A stretch of 33,608 bases of DNA, from positions 1 through 33,608 of the IMG/VR virus record IMGVR_UViG_3300009285_006090. The stretch is one strand, 5' to 3'. Origin of the DNA: a virus. Made by a program: the position numbers and the translations under genes. The notes beneath the pieces were generated by a model that did not search any database, was not told the origin of the DNA, and saw only the letters and a list, made by a program, of their open reading frames with translations. Every line of letters begins with the position of its first letter. The stretch's first letter is position 1. Positions 16,810 to 24,962 of the stretch are shown here, in pieces.

Positions 16810-19031
16810 TGGCCAATAGAAATGTAGGGACATATTTAATAGGGTTTAGTGCTCAATCTACAAGAAATTCTTCCGTTTTGCCTAGTCCAACTAGTGTAGA
16901 AGAAGTTAGAACAATTATGGCTGAATTTCTTTATAGGCTTGAAAAGGTAGAGTCTCGAACCAACCTTCAGGTTGACAATGATAGGGTTTTAGCAGCCATT
17001 AACCTTACAGATGAAGATGTTTATATTCGTGGGGATAAAATTGCTATTACTGGAGAGGTTTCTTTTTTTGATTGGGTAAGAGATTTAAATGGCAACCCTA
17101 CTGGAACTATAGATCCGTCCTTTACTACTATTATTGGGGATAAAATTAGAACAGGGACAGTAGAGGGGAATGCTTGGTCTGCTTCTGCTGGCATTCAAAT
17201 TGATTTAGATAATGATACGATTAAATTAGGTGGGTCTTCTGCTCCTAAATTTAGTGTTTCTTCTGCTGGGGCGCTAACTTCCACTTCTGGAAATATTGGT
17301 GGTTTTTCAATTGGTGCGACAACTTTAACTGGTGGAACTACTAATATAATATTAGATTCTTCTAATAAAGCAATTAGTATTAATAGTGCAACATATGGTA
17401 GTGATGGAGTACAAATTCAATACAATGCTGGTGATCCTCGGATATATATAGGAGATGGGACTAGTCAATTTTTTAAATTTGATGGGACCAATGTTTCTTT
17501 TTCTGGAACAAATTGCTCTTTAACGGCTGGAGGAACATTCACTGCTTCTAGCGCTTCTATTACTGGGGCTATTAGCACTTCAAACATTACGGCAACAGGC
17601 GGAACTATTGGCAGTTGGATAATAGGAACTGATTTATTAAAATCTACTGCTTCAGGAGCTAGAATTGAATTAAATAAAACTAAATCAAGAATTTCTATAT
17701 TTGATTCTAGTGCTGAAAAAGTTGCAATGGGTTATCTTGATGGATTAGCTAAAAATGCTTCGGGGGGTGGCACTTGGGGAGCTGGAGATTATGGATTTTG
17801 GGCTTTAAATGGAGACAAACTCGTTATTGATGGAGATGCTGAATATCAAGCTGGTGATTGGATAATAAAAAATGATGGGTCATACTTAATTCAAGATAGT
17901 TTAAATAACACTATTATTAGGCTAGGCACAGATACAGGGGAGAAGGGGTTATTTATTTATAATACTTCCGGTACAAAACTTGCTAAGTTAATTAGTGATT
18001 CTATTTATATAGGGACTACTGGAGCATATATACAGTATACTGTTGCCGGAGGGCTAGATATAGTTGGCGATATATCAGCAACTAGCACAGTTAATATATC
18101 GGGCTATTTGGTTGCAACAGGAACTAGTACTCAAGCTCCATACAGCAACTGCTCTATTATAGGAAAGCCAGGAACAACTTCTTATAATGGAGTTTTAGGA
18201 ATGAGTACTAGTGGAAAAGGAGTGATTGGAGCTTCCACTTCAAGTTATGGAGTTGCTGGCTATAGTGATAGTAGTTATGGGGTTTATGGCTTTAGTGATA
18301 CTGGAAGTGGCCTTCAAGCTATGAGTAATTCTGGTTATGGGGTTGAAGGAATTTGTACAGCTAGTGGGGGAATTGGCATTTTTGGATTAACCACAGATGG
18401 CATTGGAGTAAAAGCAAGCCGTTCAATTGGTGGTTCTGGAACAGCATTGGCAATATATGGCCCTATGACTATTGATGCTGATTATGGTACTATTTCTAAT
18501 TTAGATGCAGATCAACTTGATAATAGAGATGCTGGTAACGGGAATGGGAATATTCCTATTTCTAATGGCACTGTTTGCACAAATCTAGTAGCTGATAAAT
18601 TAGATGGCGATTATGATTATGCAGAAGGAACTTGGACTCCTACTCTAGTAACTACAGGTACAGGATTTGACTCTATCACTTATGACACAGGGTATCGAGC
18701 TGGCAAATATGCCAAAATGGGGAATTTTGTTTATATAGTAGGAAGATTAAGAACTGATGCTATAACTGTTGGGAGCGCTAGTGGAAATTTAAGAATTGGC
18801 GGACTGCCATTTACAGCATCAAGTGATGATGGCGATGGGATTGCAATAAGTCGTTCTGAGGCATGGGCCACAAATAATCCTTGTGGAGGCGCTTTTGTTG
18901 ATAGCGGGACAACAATAGATCTTTTTTATCGTTCCGCTGCTAATGGAGCAACATTATCATTGCCTGTATCTGATGCGGCTACAGGAACAGATGCAAATTT
19001 AATATCTTTTTCAGGCTTTTATAAAGTATAA
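16809..19031 (+). CDS. Tail fibre protein
   Basis: The 740-residue protein begins with MANRNVGTYLIGFSAQ and a helical segment (EEVRTIMAEFLYRLEKVESR), then a long glycine-, serine- and threonine-rich beta region. GNIGGFSIG, GTIGSWIIG and repeated SYGVxGYS / SYGVYGFS units resemble the stacked short repeats of trimeric phage fibres. The last 110 residues start EGTWTPTLVTTGTGF, have GKYAKMGNFVYIVGRL and end LISFSGFYKV, a C-terminal domain often seen in phage tail fibres and probably a receptor-contact or trimerisation head. It follows the gpJ-like gene with a one-base overlap. No sign of an esterase or an autocleaving chaperone triad was noticed. Confidence 0.8.
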   Translation: MANRNVGTYLIGFSAQSTRNSSVLPSPTSVEEVRTIMAEFLYRLEKVESRTNLQVDNDRVLAAINLTDEDVYIRGDKIAITGEVSFFDWVRDLNGNPTGTIDPSFTTIIGDKIRTGTVEGNAWSASAGIQIDLDNDTIKLGGSSAPKFSVSSAGALTSTSGNIGGFSIGATTLTGGTTNIILDSSNKAISINSATYGSDGVQIQYNAGDPRIYIGDGTSQFFKFDGTNVSFSGTNCSLTAGGTFTASSASITGAISTSNITATGGTIGSWIIGTDLLKSTASGARIELNKTKSRISIFDSSAEKVAMGYLDGLAKNASGGGTWGAGDYGFWALNGDKLVIDGDAEYQAGDWIIKNDGSYLIQDSLNNTIIRLGTDTGEKGLFIYNTSGTKLAKLISDSIYIGTTGAYIQYTVAGGLDIVGDISATSTVNISGYLVATGTSTQAPYSNCSIIGKPGTTSYNGVLGMSTSGKGVIGASTSSYGVAGYSDSSYGVYGFSDTGSGLQAMSNSGYGVEGICTASGGIGIFGLTTDGIGVKASRSIGGSGTALAIYGPMTIDADYGTISNLDADQLDNRDAGNGNGNIPISNGTVCTNLVADKLDGDYDYAEGTWTPTLVTTGTGFDSITYDTGYRAGKYAKMGNFVYIVGRLRTDAITVGSASGNLRIGGLPFTASSDDGDGIAISRSEAWATNNPCGGAFVDSGTTIDLFYRSAANGATLSLPVSDAATGTDANLISFSGFYKV

Positions 19032-19047
19032 CAGGGAGGTGAAATTA

Positions 19048-19206
19048 ATGAAAGAAGAATTAAAACAAGAAATTGCAAATCTTTTTAACGAAAATCTTGG
19101 GAGTAAATTTACTCCAGCATTAGCAACCGGTTTATTTAGCTTAGTGGTAGCTACTATTGAAAAGTATGAAGAAAAAGAAAAAACCCCTAAGAAAGAGGGA
19201 AAATAA
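19048..19206 (+). CDS. Small hydrophilic protein between the two fibre genes
   Basis: A 52-codon gene starts at ATG 19048 after GGGAGGTGA (19034-19042), one of the best ribosome sites in the window, and ends with TAA 19204-19206 overlapping the next ATG. The product starts MKEELKQEIANLFNENLG, has a mildly hydrophobic middle (ALATGLFSLVVATIEKYEE) and ends in a lysine/glutamate-rich tail. No family is recognised. Placement suggests a fibre assembly or small structural role, which is inference only. Confidence 0.75.
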   Translation: MKEELKQEIANLFNENLGSKFTPALATGLFSLVVATIEKYEEKEKTPKKEGK

Positions 19207-21500
19207 TGGCAACTCTCCAAGAACAAGTCGATACATTAGAAAATTCAGTAATTTCTCTAAGGGCATTAGTTAATGGCGTTAGAGATAAAGGATTGTGGTA
19301 TGCTTTGGTTGGAGACCATGTTCTTTATGGGTGTAAAATTACACAAGGAGCTAGCGCAACTGATCTTTATCTTGCTTTAGAAGGGCAAGAAGCGGGGGAT
19401 TCTTTTCACTTAAATCCAGACATTCAAGATCCAGCTTTAAGACATGAAGAATATCCAAATATCGCATTAATTTATGGAGAAGTATTTGAATCTGAAGATA
19501 TTAATGATGCTTCAAATGATGACGATAATCTTCTTTTAGATGATGCTTCAGGGTCTGTTGGATATGGAAGAAATGATATTGTTTATTTATATGTATCTAA
19601 ATCTGGGCCTGCTTTTGCTATTCAAACAGGAACTAATTCAACTGCCTGTTTTGATGACTTTACAAATAATGGATTAGATACAAAGGCATATCCATCTACA
19701 TATGATGCAACAATTCCTCATGGGGCTATGGCTGTTGCTAGAGTCCATGTCCGATATGGAGATACTGGGATTGCTGATGCTCGAATTGCTGATCTTAGAA
19801 ATTTTACCCCAAGATATGTAGAATCTTCTTCTACTGATTTAAGATATAAATTTTCTACAACAACTACAGATGCTGATCCTGGCGTTGGATTTTTAAGATT
19901 AAATAATGCTGCCGTGGCTTCTGCAACAGCAATGTATATAGATGATTCAGAACTTGGCGGAACTGATGTCCAAGCATTTTTAAGAGTTTTTGATGACTCT
20001 ACAAGTATTATAAATGGCTATATTGTAATTAGATATCTTGATAATAATAATAAGTTTGCAATATTCTCAACATCTTCATTAACTGAAGATACAGGATATT
20101 TTGACATAGTTATTACATATATTACTGGAAATATAACTTCTATTCTTGCAAATCAAAAACTTACTCTCTCTTTTATTAGAGCTGGAGACAAAGGAGACAC
20201 TGGTAGTTTTGGTGGGTCTTCATTTTCTTATCGTTTCAACACAGATACAGTAGATAATGACCCTGGAGCTGGATTAATTAAAGCAAACAATGCTGATTTA
20301 TCTTTAGCTACACAATTAAATATAGATGATTTAGATTATCCAGGAACTGATATTTCTACATATCTTCTTACTTGTGATGATTCTACGAGCACAGTTAAGG
20401 GACACATTAAAATCATTAATACTAATACTCCATCTGAATATGTAATTTATACATTATCTTCTCTTGCTGATCAAGCAGGATATGTAGCAATGACTGTCGC
20501 CTATATTGATGGCTCAGTCACTACATTTACAAACAATAGTGATATTATTTTTACTTTTACTAGAACAGGAGATAAGGGGCAACAAGGAAATCCTGGCAGC
20601 CTTGGATTTCATTATAAATTCAACACAGATACAGTAGATAATGACCCTGGAGCTGGATTAATTAAAGCAAACAATGCTGATTTATCTTTAGCTACACAAT
20701 TAAATATAGATGATTTAGATACGAACGCTGTAGATTTACAAACATTTTGGCCAATTATTGATGATTCTACGAGCACAGTTAAGGGGCACATTATTATTTC
20801 AGGAAAAACAAATCCTGAGAATTTTGTTATTTATAGTATTTCTGCATTATCTGATCAAGCAGGATATTTTACAGCAACAGCTACTTATATTGATGGCTCA
20901 GTCACTACATTTACAAACAATAGCGATATTATAATTACATTTTCCCGCACTGGAGATAAAGGACTTACTGGAAATACTGGCCTCACAGGCGGATTTAACC
21001 TTGATTATCAATTTAATACTGATACTGCCGATACCGATCCAGGAAATGGGTTATTAAAATTTAACAATGCTGATTTATCTTTAGCTACACAATTAAATAT
21101 AGATGATTTAGATGATAATGGAACTGACGTTCAAGCATTTTTAAGAGTTGTCGATGATTCTACAAGCGTTCTTAAAGGTCATTTTCGTTTATTTAGTAGA
21201 ACAACTCCAGCAAATTTTGTAACATTTTCTTTTAGTTCAGCTATTACAGAAGCAGCAGGATATTTTACTTTGCCTTGTACATATATAACAGGAAGTGTAA
21301 CTTCGTTTTCTAATAACGAAGAAGTGGCTATTTCTTTTATTAGAACAGGTGATGCTGGCACTGGAGACGTAAACGGTCCTGGATCATCTGTAGATGATAA
21401 TATAGTAATATTTAATGGAACTGGCGGAAAAACTATTCAAGATAGTGGAATTGCGATAAATAAAATTCAAGAGGCTCTTGTTGTAGCCTGGTTTAATTAA
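19206..21500 (+). CDS. Tail fibre-like protein with four repeated beta domains and collagen-like linkers
   Basis: The 764-residue protein begins with a coiled-coil-like segment (MATLQEQVDTLENSVISLRA), followed by a domain of about 180 residues that resembles the N-terminal part of phage fibre proteins. Then four units of about 128 residues follow, starting near 214, 340, 470 and 600. Each has a Y(R/K/Q)FNTDT...DPG start, NNADLSLATQLNIDDLD, DDSTS...KGH, and an end in RTGDKG. Each unit ends in a short collagen-like Gly-X-Y run (GDKGDTGSFG, GDKGQQGNPG, GDKGLTGNTG). The C-terminal segment (GPGSSVDDNIVIFNGTGGKT) is typical of fibre tips. The repeats are nearly identical in DNA. It probably forms an elongated trimer; the receptor is unknown. 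Confidence 0.78.
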   Translation: MATLQEQVDTLENSVISLRALVNGVRDKGLWYALVGDHVLYGCKITQGASATDLYLALEGQEAGDSFHLNPDIQDPALRHEEYPNIALIYGEVFESEDINDASNDDDNLLLDDASGSVGYGRNDIVYLYVSKSGPAFAIQTGTNSTACFDDFTNNGLDTKAYPSTYDATIPHGAMAVARVHVRYGDTGIADARIADLRNFTPRYVESSSTDLRYKFSTTTTDADPGVGFLRLNNAAVASATAMYIDDSELGGTDVQAFLRVFDDSTSIINGYIVIRYLDNNNKFAIFSTSSLTEDTGYFDIVITYITGNITSILANQKLTLSFIRAGDKGDTGSFGGSSFSYRFNTDTVDNDPGAGLIKANNADLSLATQLNIDDLDYPGTDISTYLLTCDDSTSTVKGHIKIINTNTPSEYVIYTLSSLADQAGYVAMTVAYIDGSVTTFTNNSDIIFTFTRTGDKGQQGNPGSLGFHYKFNTDTVDNDPGAGLIKANNADLSLATQLNIDDLDTNAVDLQTFWPIIDDSTSTVKGHIIISGKTNPENFVIYSISALSDQAGYFTATATYIDGSVTTFTNNSDIIITFSRTGDKGLTGNTGLTGGFNLDYQFNTDTADTDPGNGLLKFNNADLSLATQLNIDDLDDNGTDVQAFLRVVDDSTSVLKGHFRLFSRTTPANFVTFSFSSAITEAAGYFTLPCTYITGSVTSFSNNEEVAISFIRTGDAGTGDVNGPGSSVDDNIVIFNGTGGKTIQDSGIAINKIQEALVVAWFN
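20235..21113 (+). repeat. Tandem repeats within the fibre gene (102-bp exact repeat plus a 51-bp third copy)
   Basis: Positions 20235-20336 and 20619-20720 are identical over 102 bases, 384 nt (128 codons) apart. Positions 21063-21113 repeat the last 51 bases. Further near-identical blocks (the DDSTS and DGSVTTFTNNSD coding parts) lie in the same units. Such identity indicates recent copying or recombination and makes the unit number likely to vary. Confidence 0.9.
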
Positions 21501-21509
21501 GGAGATTTT

Positions 21510-21878
21510 ATGAGTGCTACCCCCAAAAAACATTCTAAAGTGCTTAATAGTGGGAACTCAACTGGGTCTGATTATGATTGGATTATAGCTGGTTCTGATA
21601 ATACACAACAAAGAATATATAGTGCTGTCATTGTAAATAATGATGATGCAACACAAACTATTACAGTAAAAGTACAAAATTATAGTGGGGCATATAGTTC
21701 TATTTTAACAAAATCATATTCTATTGCTGCGGGAGAAACTGATTTTATTTCAGAATTATATGATCAGGTATTAATTGGAAATGCTACTTACCCTGATAAA
21801 GTAACAGTAGCTTTTAACACAACATTGACAAGTACTGATGTTATTAATTGTCTTGCTGGCGCTGTTGAATTTGCATAA
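21510..21878 (+). CDS. Small structural protein, beta-rich
   Basis: The 122-residue product is rich in threonine, serine and asparagine, with beta-strand-like text such as QRIYSAVIVNNDDATQTITV, and no enzymatic motif. The AAGGAG site is well placed. It follows the fibre gene with a nine-base gap, and composition fits a virion decoration or fibre-associated protein. No family recognised. Confidence 0.7.
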   Translation: MSATPKKHSKVLNSGNSTGSDYDWIIAGSDNTQQRIYSAVIVNNDDATQTITVKVQNYSGAYSSILTKSYSIAAGETDFISELYDQVLIGNATYPDKVTVAFNTTLTSTDVINCLAGAVEFA

Positions 21879-21887
21879 GGAGAAATT

Positions 21888-22742
21888 ATGATAGCTAAAA
21901 TGTTTCAAAATATAAAAACACTTGATACTAATGTTGACACTCTTATTTCAAATCAGAGAATATCTACTCCGCCAGTTATTGATCAAATCCAGCAACTTGC
22001 AGCAGCTGCAAGCCATGGAACTCTTTATACAATTACTACTTATACGGGGCAAGGAGTTCTTTGTGCAGTCGGGCAAGTTAATGCTGAATCGTCCATAGAT
22101 TGTTATTTCGATTTAACAATTGACGGAACAAATGAAACATGGGACGCAAATGAAGTTATCAGTGCTAGCACCCCATTTGCTGGAGGGACTAATTCAGTAA
22201 TAATGCCATTTGGGGGAATTAGATTTGATACTAGTTTATTAGTAAAAATGGCAAATGATAATGCAGCGACCCAAAACATCACAGGAGTTTGTGTTTATGG
22301 TATTGGCTCTGTAGAATATAATAGAGAAATAATTATGGCTGGCGAACCAATACCGGCTGGAACTACTTATAAAGAATATTATGGAACTCCATATGTAATA
22401 GATGAAAGATATAATACAGATGTAATGGTCATTACATATTTAACAGAACATGGGTCAAATGCTGGAAATTTATCAACAAGGGTTATTTTTCCTAAATATA
22501 ATAAAGTAGATATTTTAATTGATAAAAATACTGGAAAAATTTCTGGTAGGCTTAAAAAACCAGTATTTAATCTTTCGCCTCATATGCCTCATTTTAATTA
22601 TGAAGATTGTGACGAAGATTGTGAGCAAATAATTGATGTCAATGGCAATAAATATAAAATAAATGTTTTGGGTGGTATTGCTCAAACAAATAAAATCCCC
22701 CCTATTTCTATTAATACAAACAATATTCTAGATGCAAGGTAA
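21888..22742 (+). CDS. Hypothetical virion-associated protein
   Basis: The 284-residue protein starts with a short helical section (MIAKMFQNIKTLDTNVDTLIS), continues into a beta-rich region (SIDCYFDLTIDGTNETW, NSVIMPFGGIRFDTS), and ends with a hydrophilic part containing an EDCDEDCE stretch with two cysteines. The layout, an N-terminal anchor followed by a beta sandwich, recalls phage receptor-binding or decoration proteins, but no family is recognised. It lies in the run of structural genes after the fibres, with a good AAGGAG site ten bases before the ATG. Confidence 0.65.
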   Translation: MIAKMFQNIKTLDTNVDTLISNQRISTPPVIDQIQQLAAAASHGTLYTITTYTGQGVLCAVGQVNAESSIDCYFDLTIDGTNETWDANEVISASTPFAGGTNSVIMPFGGIRFDTSLLVKMANDNAATQNITGVCVYGIGSVEYNREIIMAGEPIPAGTTYKEYYGTPYVIDERYNTDVMVITYLTEHGSNAGNLSTRVIFPKYNKVDILIDKNTGKISGRLKKPVFNLSPHMPHFNYEDCDEDCEQIIDVNGNKYKINVLGGIAQTNKIPPISINTNNILDAR

Positions 22743-22745
22743 ATT

Positions 22746-23114
22746 ATGACATATTCCCCATGGCCCGATGGAGGCCGAATAATTGATACTATAAACTTCC
22801 AAGGCGTAGATTATAATTTACATATTCAAAAAATAACTCTTCCTCCGCAAGTATGGACAATTACGGTTTTTAAAGGGTTGCCGCAAAATAATAGCATTGT
22901 TGGAAGAATTCAAATTGATGCACCGGCAGGGGAGGTAGACGTGTTAAAATATTTAAAAGAATGGTTACAAAAATTATTTGACCAGATAAAGAATTATTTT
23001 AACCCTACTCACCAAGAACCAAAAGAACAGTGGGAAAAAATAGAATACCGAATTCAAGAGTTAAGGTTTGATAAAACTCTTTCTTATCCACAAATTAAAA
23101 TTCCTGGAGAATAA
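22746..23114 (+). CDS. Hypothetical protein
   Basis: The 122-residue product begins MTYSPWPDGGRIIDTINFQG, is beta-like in the first 60 residues and helical in the second half (VLKYLKEWLQKLFDQIKNYF). No cysteine, membrane segment or known motif is seen. It lies between a virion-type protein and a membrane protein. Ribosome site is weak (AAGGT). Function unknown. Confidence 0.62.
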   Translation: MTYSPWPDGGRIIDTINFQGVDYNLHIQKITLPPQVWTITVFKGLPQNNSIVGRIQIDAPAGEVDVLKYLKEWLQKLFDQIKNYFNPTHQEPKEQWEKIEYRIQELRFDKTLSYPQIKIPGE

Positions 23115-23117
23115 ATT

Positions 23118-23531
23118 ATGATAGAATCGCTAATCCCATTCGCTCCTTTAATTGGGTTAGGAGTAAATGCTTTAGTTTTAATTGTTGGTGGTTTTATTAG
23201 TTATGGATATTATAAAAAAGAGAGGGAGCTGACAAGAGAAGAAATAAAAGGTATTAAAAATAAATTCATTAATAGCGAAGGAAGACCTATACTTATGTCA
23301 ATAAATGAGTGTAGGGATTTAAGAAATTCATGCCAAGGAAATTTTAATGAGGATTTAAAAGAATACAAAAAAACTATTTGTTCTAAGATAGAAGAAATAA
23401 AAGCTATAGTGAAAGATGGTGATAACAAAAGGGAGCTGACAAGAGAAGAAACTTCCGAAAAGCTAGAAAGAATTGCAGTATTTATGGGAAAGGTAGAACA
23501 ATATATGAGAGATCGAGAAAAGACAATATGA
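23118..23531 (+). CDS. Membrane-anchored coiled-coil protein (possible lysis-associated)
   Basis: The 137-residue protein has one N-terminal membrane helix (PLIGLGVNALVLIVGGFISYG, about residues 9-29) followed by a charged, largely helical tail with two copies of RELTREE, encoded by a 22-bp exact repeat at 23223-23244 and 23431-23452. One membrane helix plus a coiled tail, directly upstream of the endolysin, fits an inner-membrane spanin or regulator in principle; holins with one transmembrane segment are also possible. Nothing decides between these. Its stop overlaps the endolysin start (ATGA). Confidence 0.6.
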   Translation: MIESLIPFAPLIGLGVNALVLIVGGFISYGYYKKERELTREEIKGIKNKFINSEGRPILMSINECRDLRNSCQGNFNEDLKEYKKTICSKIEEIKAIVKDGDNKRELTREETSEKLERIAVFMGKVEQYMRDREKTI

Positions 23532-23941
23532 TTATTCAAGATTATGCAGATAAAGCTTTTTTAGCTCTAACATTATGGAGGGAAGCTAGAGGAGAATCAA
23601 TAGAGGTTAGAATAGCAATAGCTTTCGTTATTTTAAATAGAGTTAAAAATCCTGGTTGGTGGGGGAAAGATATTATGTCAGTTTTATTTAAGAAATGGCA
23701 ATTTTCTTCTCTTACTGACCCTAAAGATAAGCAATTAACAACTTGGCCAGCTAAAGAAGATAAGCAATGGCAAGAATGTTTAAAAATTGCTTGTGATATT
23801 TTAGATGGCCAAATAAAAAATCCTATCTTCCATGCTGATAGTTATTATGATATTTCAATACCAGCCCCTAAATGGGCAACTCCTAATTCATTTATAAAGC
23901 AAATTGGAAGGGTGCGATTCTATGGAGTACAAAACCATTAG
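23528..23941 (+). CDS. SleB-family cell wall hydrolase (endolysin)
   Basis: The 137-residue protein matches the Hydrolase_2 / SleB fold. It has LALTLWREARGES near residues 12-24, whose Glu19 is the expected catalytic residue, then AIAFVILNRVKNPGWWG, then FHADSYYD and PAPKWA near the C-terminus. SleB-type enzymes are lytic transglycosylase-like hydrolases that cut the glycan chain of peptidoglycan. There is no signal peptide, so a holin would be needed for release. It follows the membrane protein with an ATGA overlap. Confidence 0.82.
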   Translation: MIIQDYADKAFLALTLWREARGESIEVRIAIAFVILNRVKNPGWWGKDIMSVLFKKWQFSSLTDPKDKQLTTWPAKEDKQWQECLKIACDILDGQIKNPIFHADSYYDISIPAPKWATPNSFIKQIGRVRFYGVQNH

Positions 23942-24092
23942 GTATATCTGTCCGGCTTGTAAAACTGAATTCTATGGAATTAAAAAGATATGTCCGTTGT
24001 GTGGCTCAGAATCTATTGAGTTGCCACACAACGGACACTTTATTTTAAAATTAATCCTCCCACTTTTTCCAAGTTTTAAGTTTACTCCTTAA
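23922..24092 (+). CDS. Small zinc-ribbon protein
   Basis: A 56-codon gene whose ATG at 23922 lies inside the end of the endolysin gene, in another frame, preceded by GGAAGGG at a usable distance. Residues 9-31 read ICPACKTEFYGIKKICPLCG, two CPxC pairs that make a rubredoxin-like zinc ribbon. The rest is hydrophobic (HFILKLILPLFPSFKF) and is encoded beyond the hairpin at 23991-24037, overlapping the end of the minus-strand gene at 24051. A terminator stem within its coding sequence is unusual. The zinc motif supports a real protein, but the C-terminal part is doubtful. Confidence 0.5.
   Translation: MEYKTIRYICPACKTEFYGIKKICPLCGSESIELPHNGHFILKLILPLFPSFKFTP
23991..24037. terminator. Bidirectional intrinsic terminator between convergent operons
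   Basis: TGTCCGTTGTGTGGC at 23991-24005 and GCCACACAACGGACA at 24023-24037 form a perfect 15-bp stem with a 17-nt loop. The plus strand runs into CTTTATTTTAAAA. The minus strand, read the other way, runs into TATCTTTTTAATT. Both sides therefore have a T-rich run, as needed to stop transcription from both directions where the two gene blocks meet. Confidence 0.85.
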
Positions 24093-24554
24093 AACTTTAA
24101 TCTCAAAAAAAGTAGATTTAGTAATCTTTGAGATTATTTTTATTGTTTCTGCTACTGTAAACCCTGAAGAAATTAAAACAGTTCCTTGTGTCACAATTGC
24201 TTTTAAAGATTTTGTATTTTCCCATTTATGAATTTTATTTAATTTTTGAGTCAAAAGTTCTATTTCTTCTTTTGTTACTCCTTTTGGTCTTGCTCTCTTT
24301 CTCCTTTTTATTGGCTTAGGAGTTTTTTTAATATATTTAAAAATTGGGATCTGAGGATTGAATACCTCTTTCATCCATTTATCAATTTGTTCAGGAGAAG
24401 AATATAGAGTATTATGGATTCTGACCATGGGAAAACCATAATCAGATACCCATTTTAAAAAAGTTGTAAAAACTGGGGAAACTCCATAATTTTCTTTTAA
24501 ATATTTTTGGATTTTCCTCCAGCTCTTTATTTTTTTACTATCCTCTACTTCCAT
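24051..24554 (-). CDS. Helix-turn-helix DNA-binding protein (possible small terminase)
   Basis: The 167-residue protein starts with IKSWRKIQKYLKENYGV, then TTFLKWVSDYGFPMVRIHNTLYSSPEQIDKWM. This is the winged-helix pattern of MerR/excisionase-like HTH_17 domains, which also occurs in small terminase subunits of the Nu1 type. A basic linker (KRRKRARPKG) follows, then a helical second half (GFTVAETIKIISKITKST). Packaging, transcription control or excision are all possible; no terminase large subunit is in the window to decide. It is the last gene of the minus-strand operon, immediately before the bidirectional terminator. Confidence 0.62.
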   Translation of the reverse strand: MEVEDSKKIKSWRKIQKYLKENYGVSPVFTTFLKWVSDYGFPMVRIHNTLYSSPEQIDKWMKEVFNPQIPIFKYIKKTPKPIKRRKRARPKGVTKEEIELLTQKLNKIHKWENTKSLKAIVTQGTVLISSGFTVAETIKIISKITKSTFFEIKVLRSKLKTWKKWED

Positions 24555-24557
24555 AAA

Positions 24558-24962
24558 TCAATTTGTCAAAAAATCATCTAAATTGTTAATTAAATCCAGA
24601 GTAAAAGAATTATCGTCCATCCCCGCATTAATTGCTAAAATTAATCGCATTGCTTGTTCCAATGAAGCGTTTTTTACAATTTCAAAAGCTAAATTATCAA
24701 CATCTATTTCTACGGAAATTGGTAACATGTTTTTATCCCTCCTGCTTATTTTATCTATATAATTATAGATTCTTGTCCTTTCTATTACAAAGTCTTTCCC
24801 AAGAATATCGCAACATTCTTTAAAGTTTGTTCCTTCTTTAAAAATCCAATCCCAGTCTTCTTTCCAATCAATAAATTCATCATCTATTTGTTCTTGCCTA
24901 TAATAAATAATATTTTCTACAGCATCATTAATTAAAGCTCTAGCTACCTTTTTTAGGTTCAT
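24558..24962 (-). CDS. Hypothetical acidic protein
   Basis: The 134-residue protein is helical and acidic, rich in aspartate and tryptophan (DEFIDWKEDWDWIFKEG), and ends in a Leu/Asp-rich helix (TLDLINNLDDFLTN). No domain is recognised. Its ATG overlaps the stop of the ribonucleotide reductase exon by four bases (ATGA), so translation follows from that gene. Confidence 0.65.
   Translation of the reverse strand: MNLKKVARALINDAVENIIYYRQEQIDDEFIDWKEDWDWIFKEGTNFKECCDILGKDFVIERTRIYNYIDKISRRDKNMLPISVEIDVDNLAFEIVKNASLEQAMRLILAINAGMDDNSFTLDLINNLDDFLTN

Noticed and set aside
23223-23452. 22-bp direct repeat in the membrane protein gene as a possible recombination site
   Set aside because: It codes RELTREE in both copies in the same frame, which is explained by internal duplication of a helix. 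No flanking feature suggests an attachment site.
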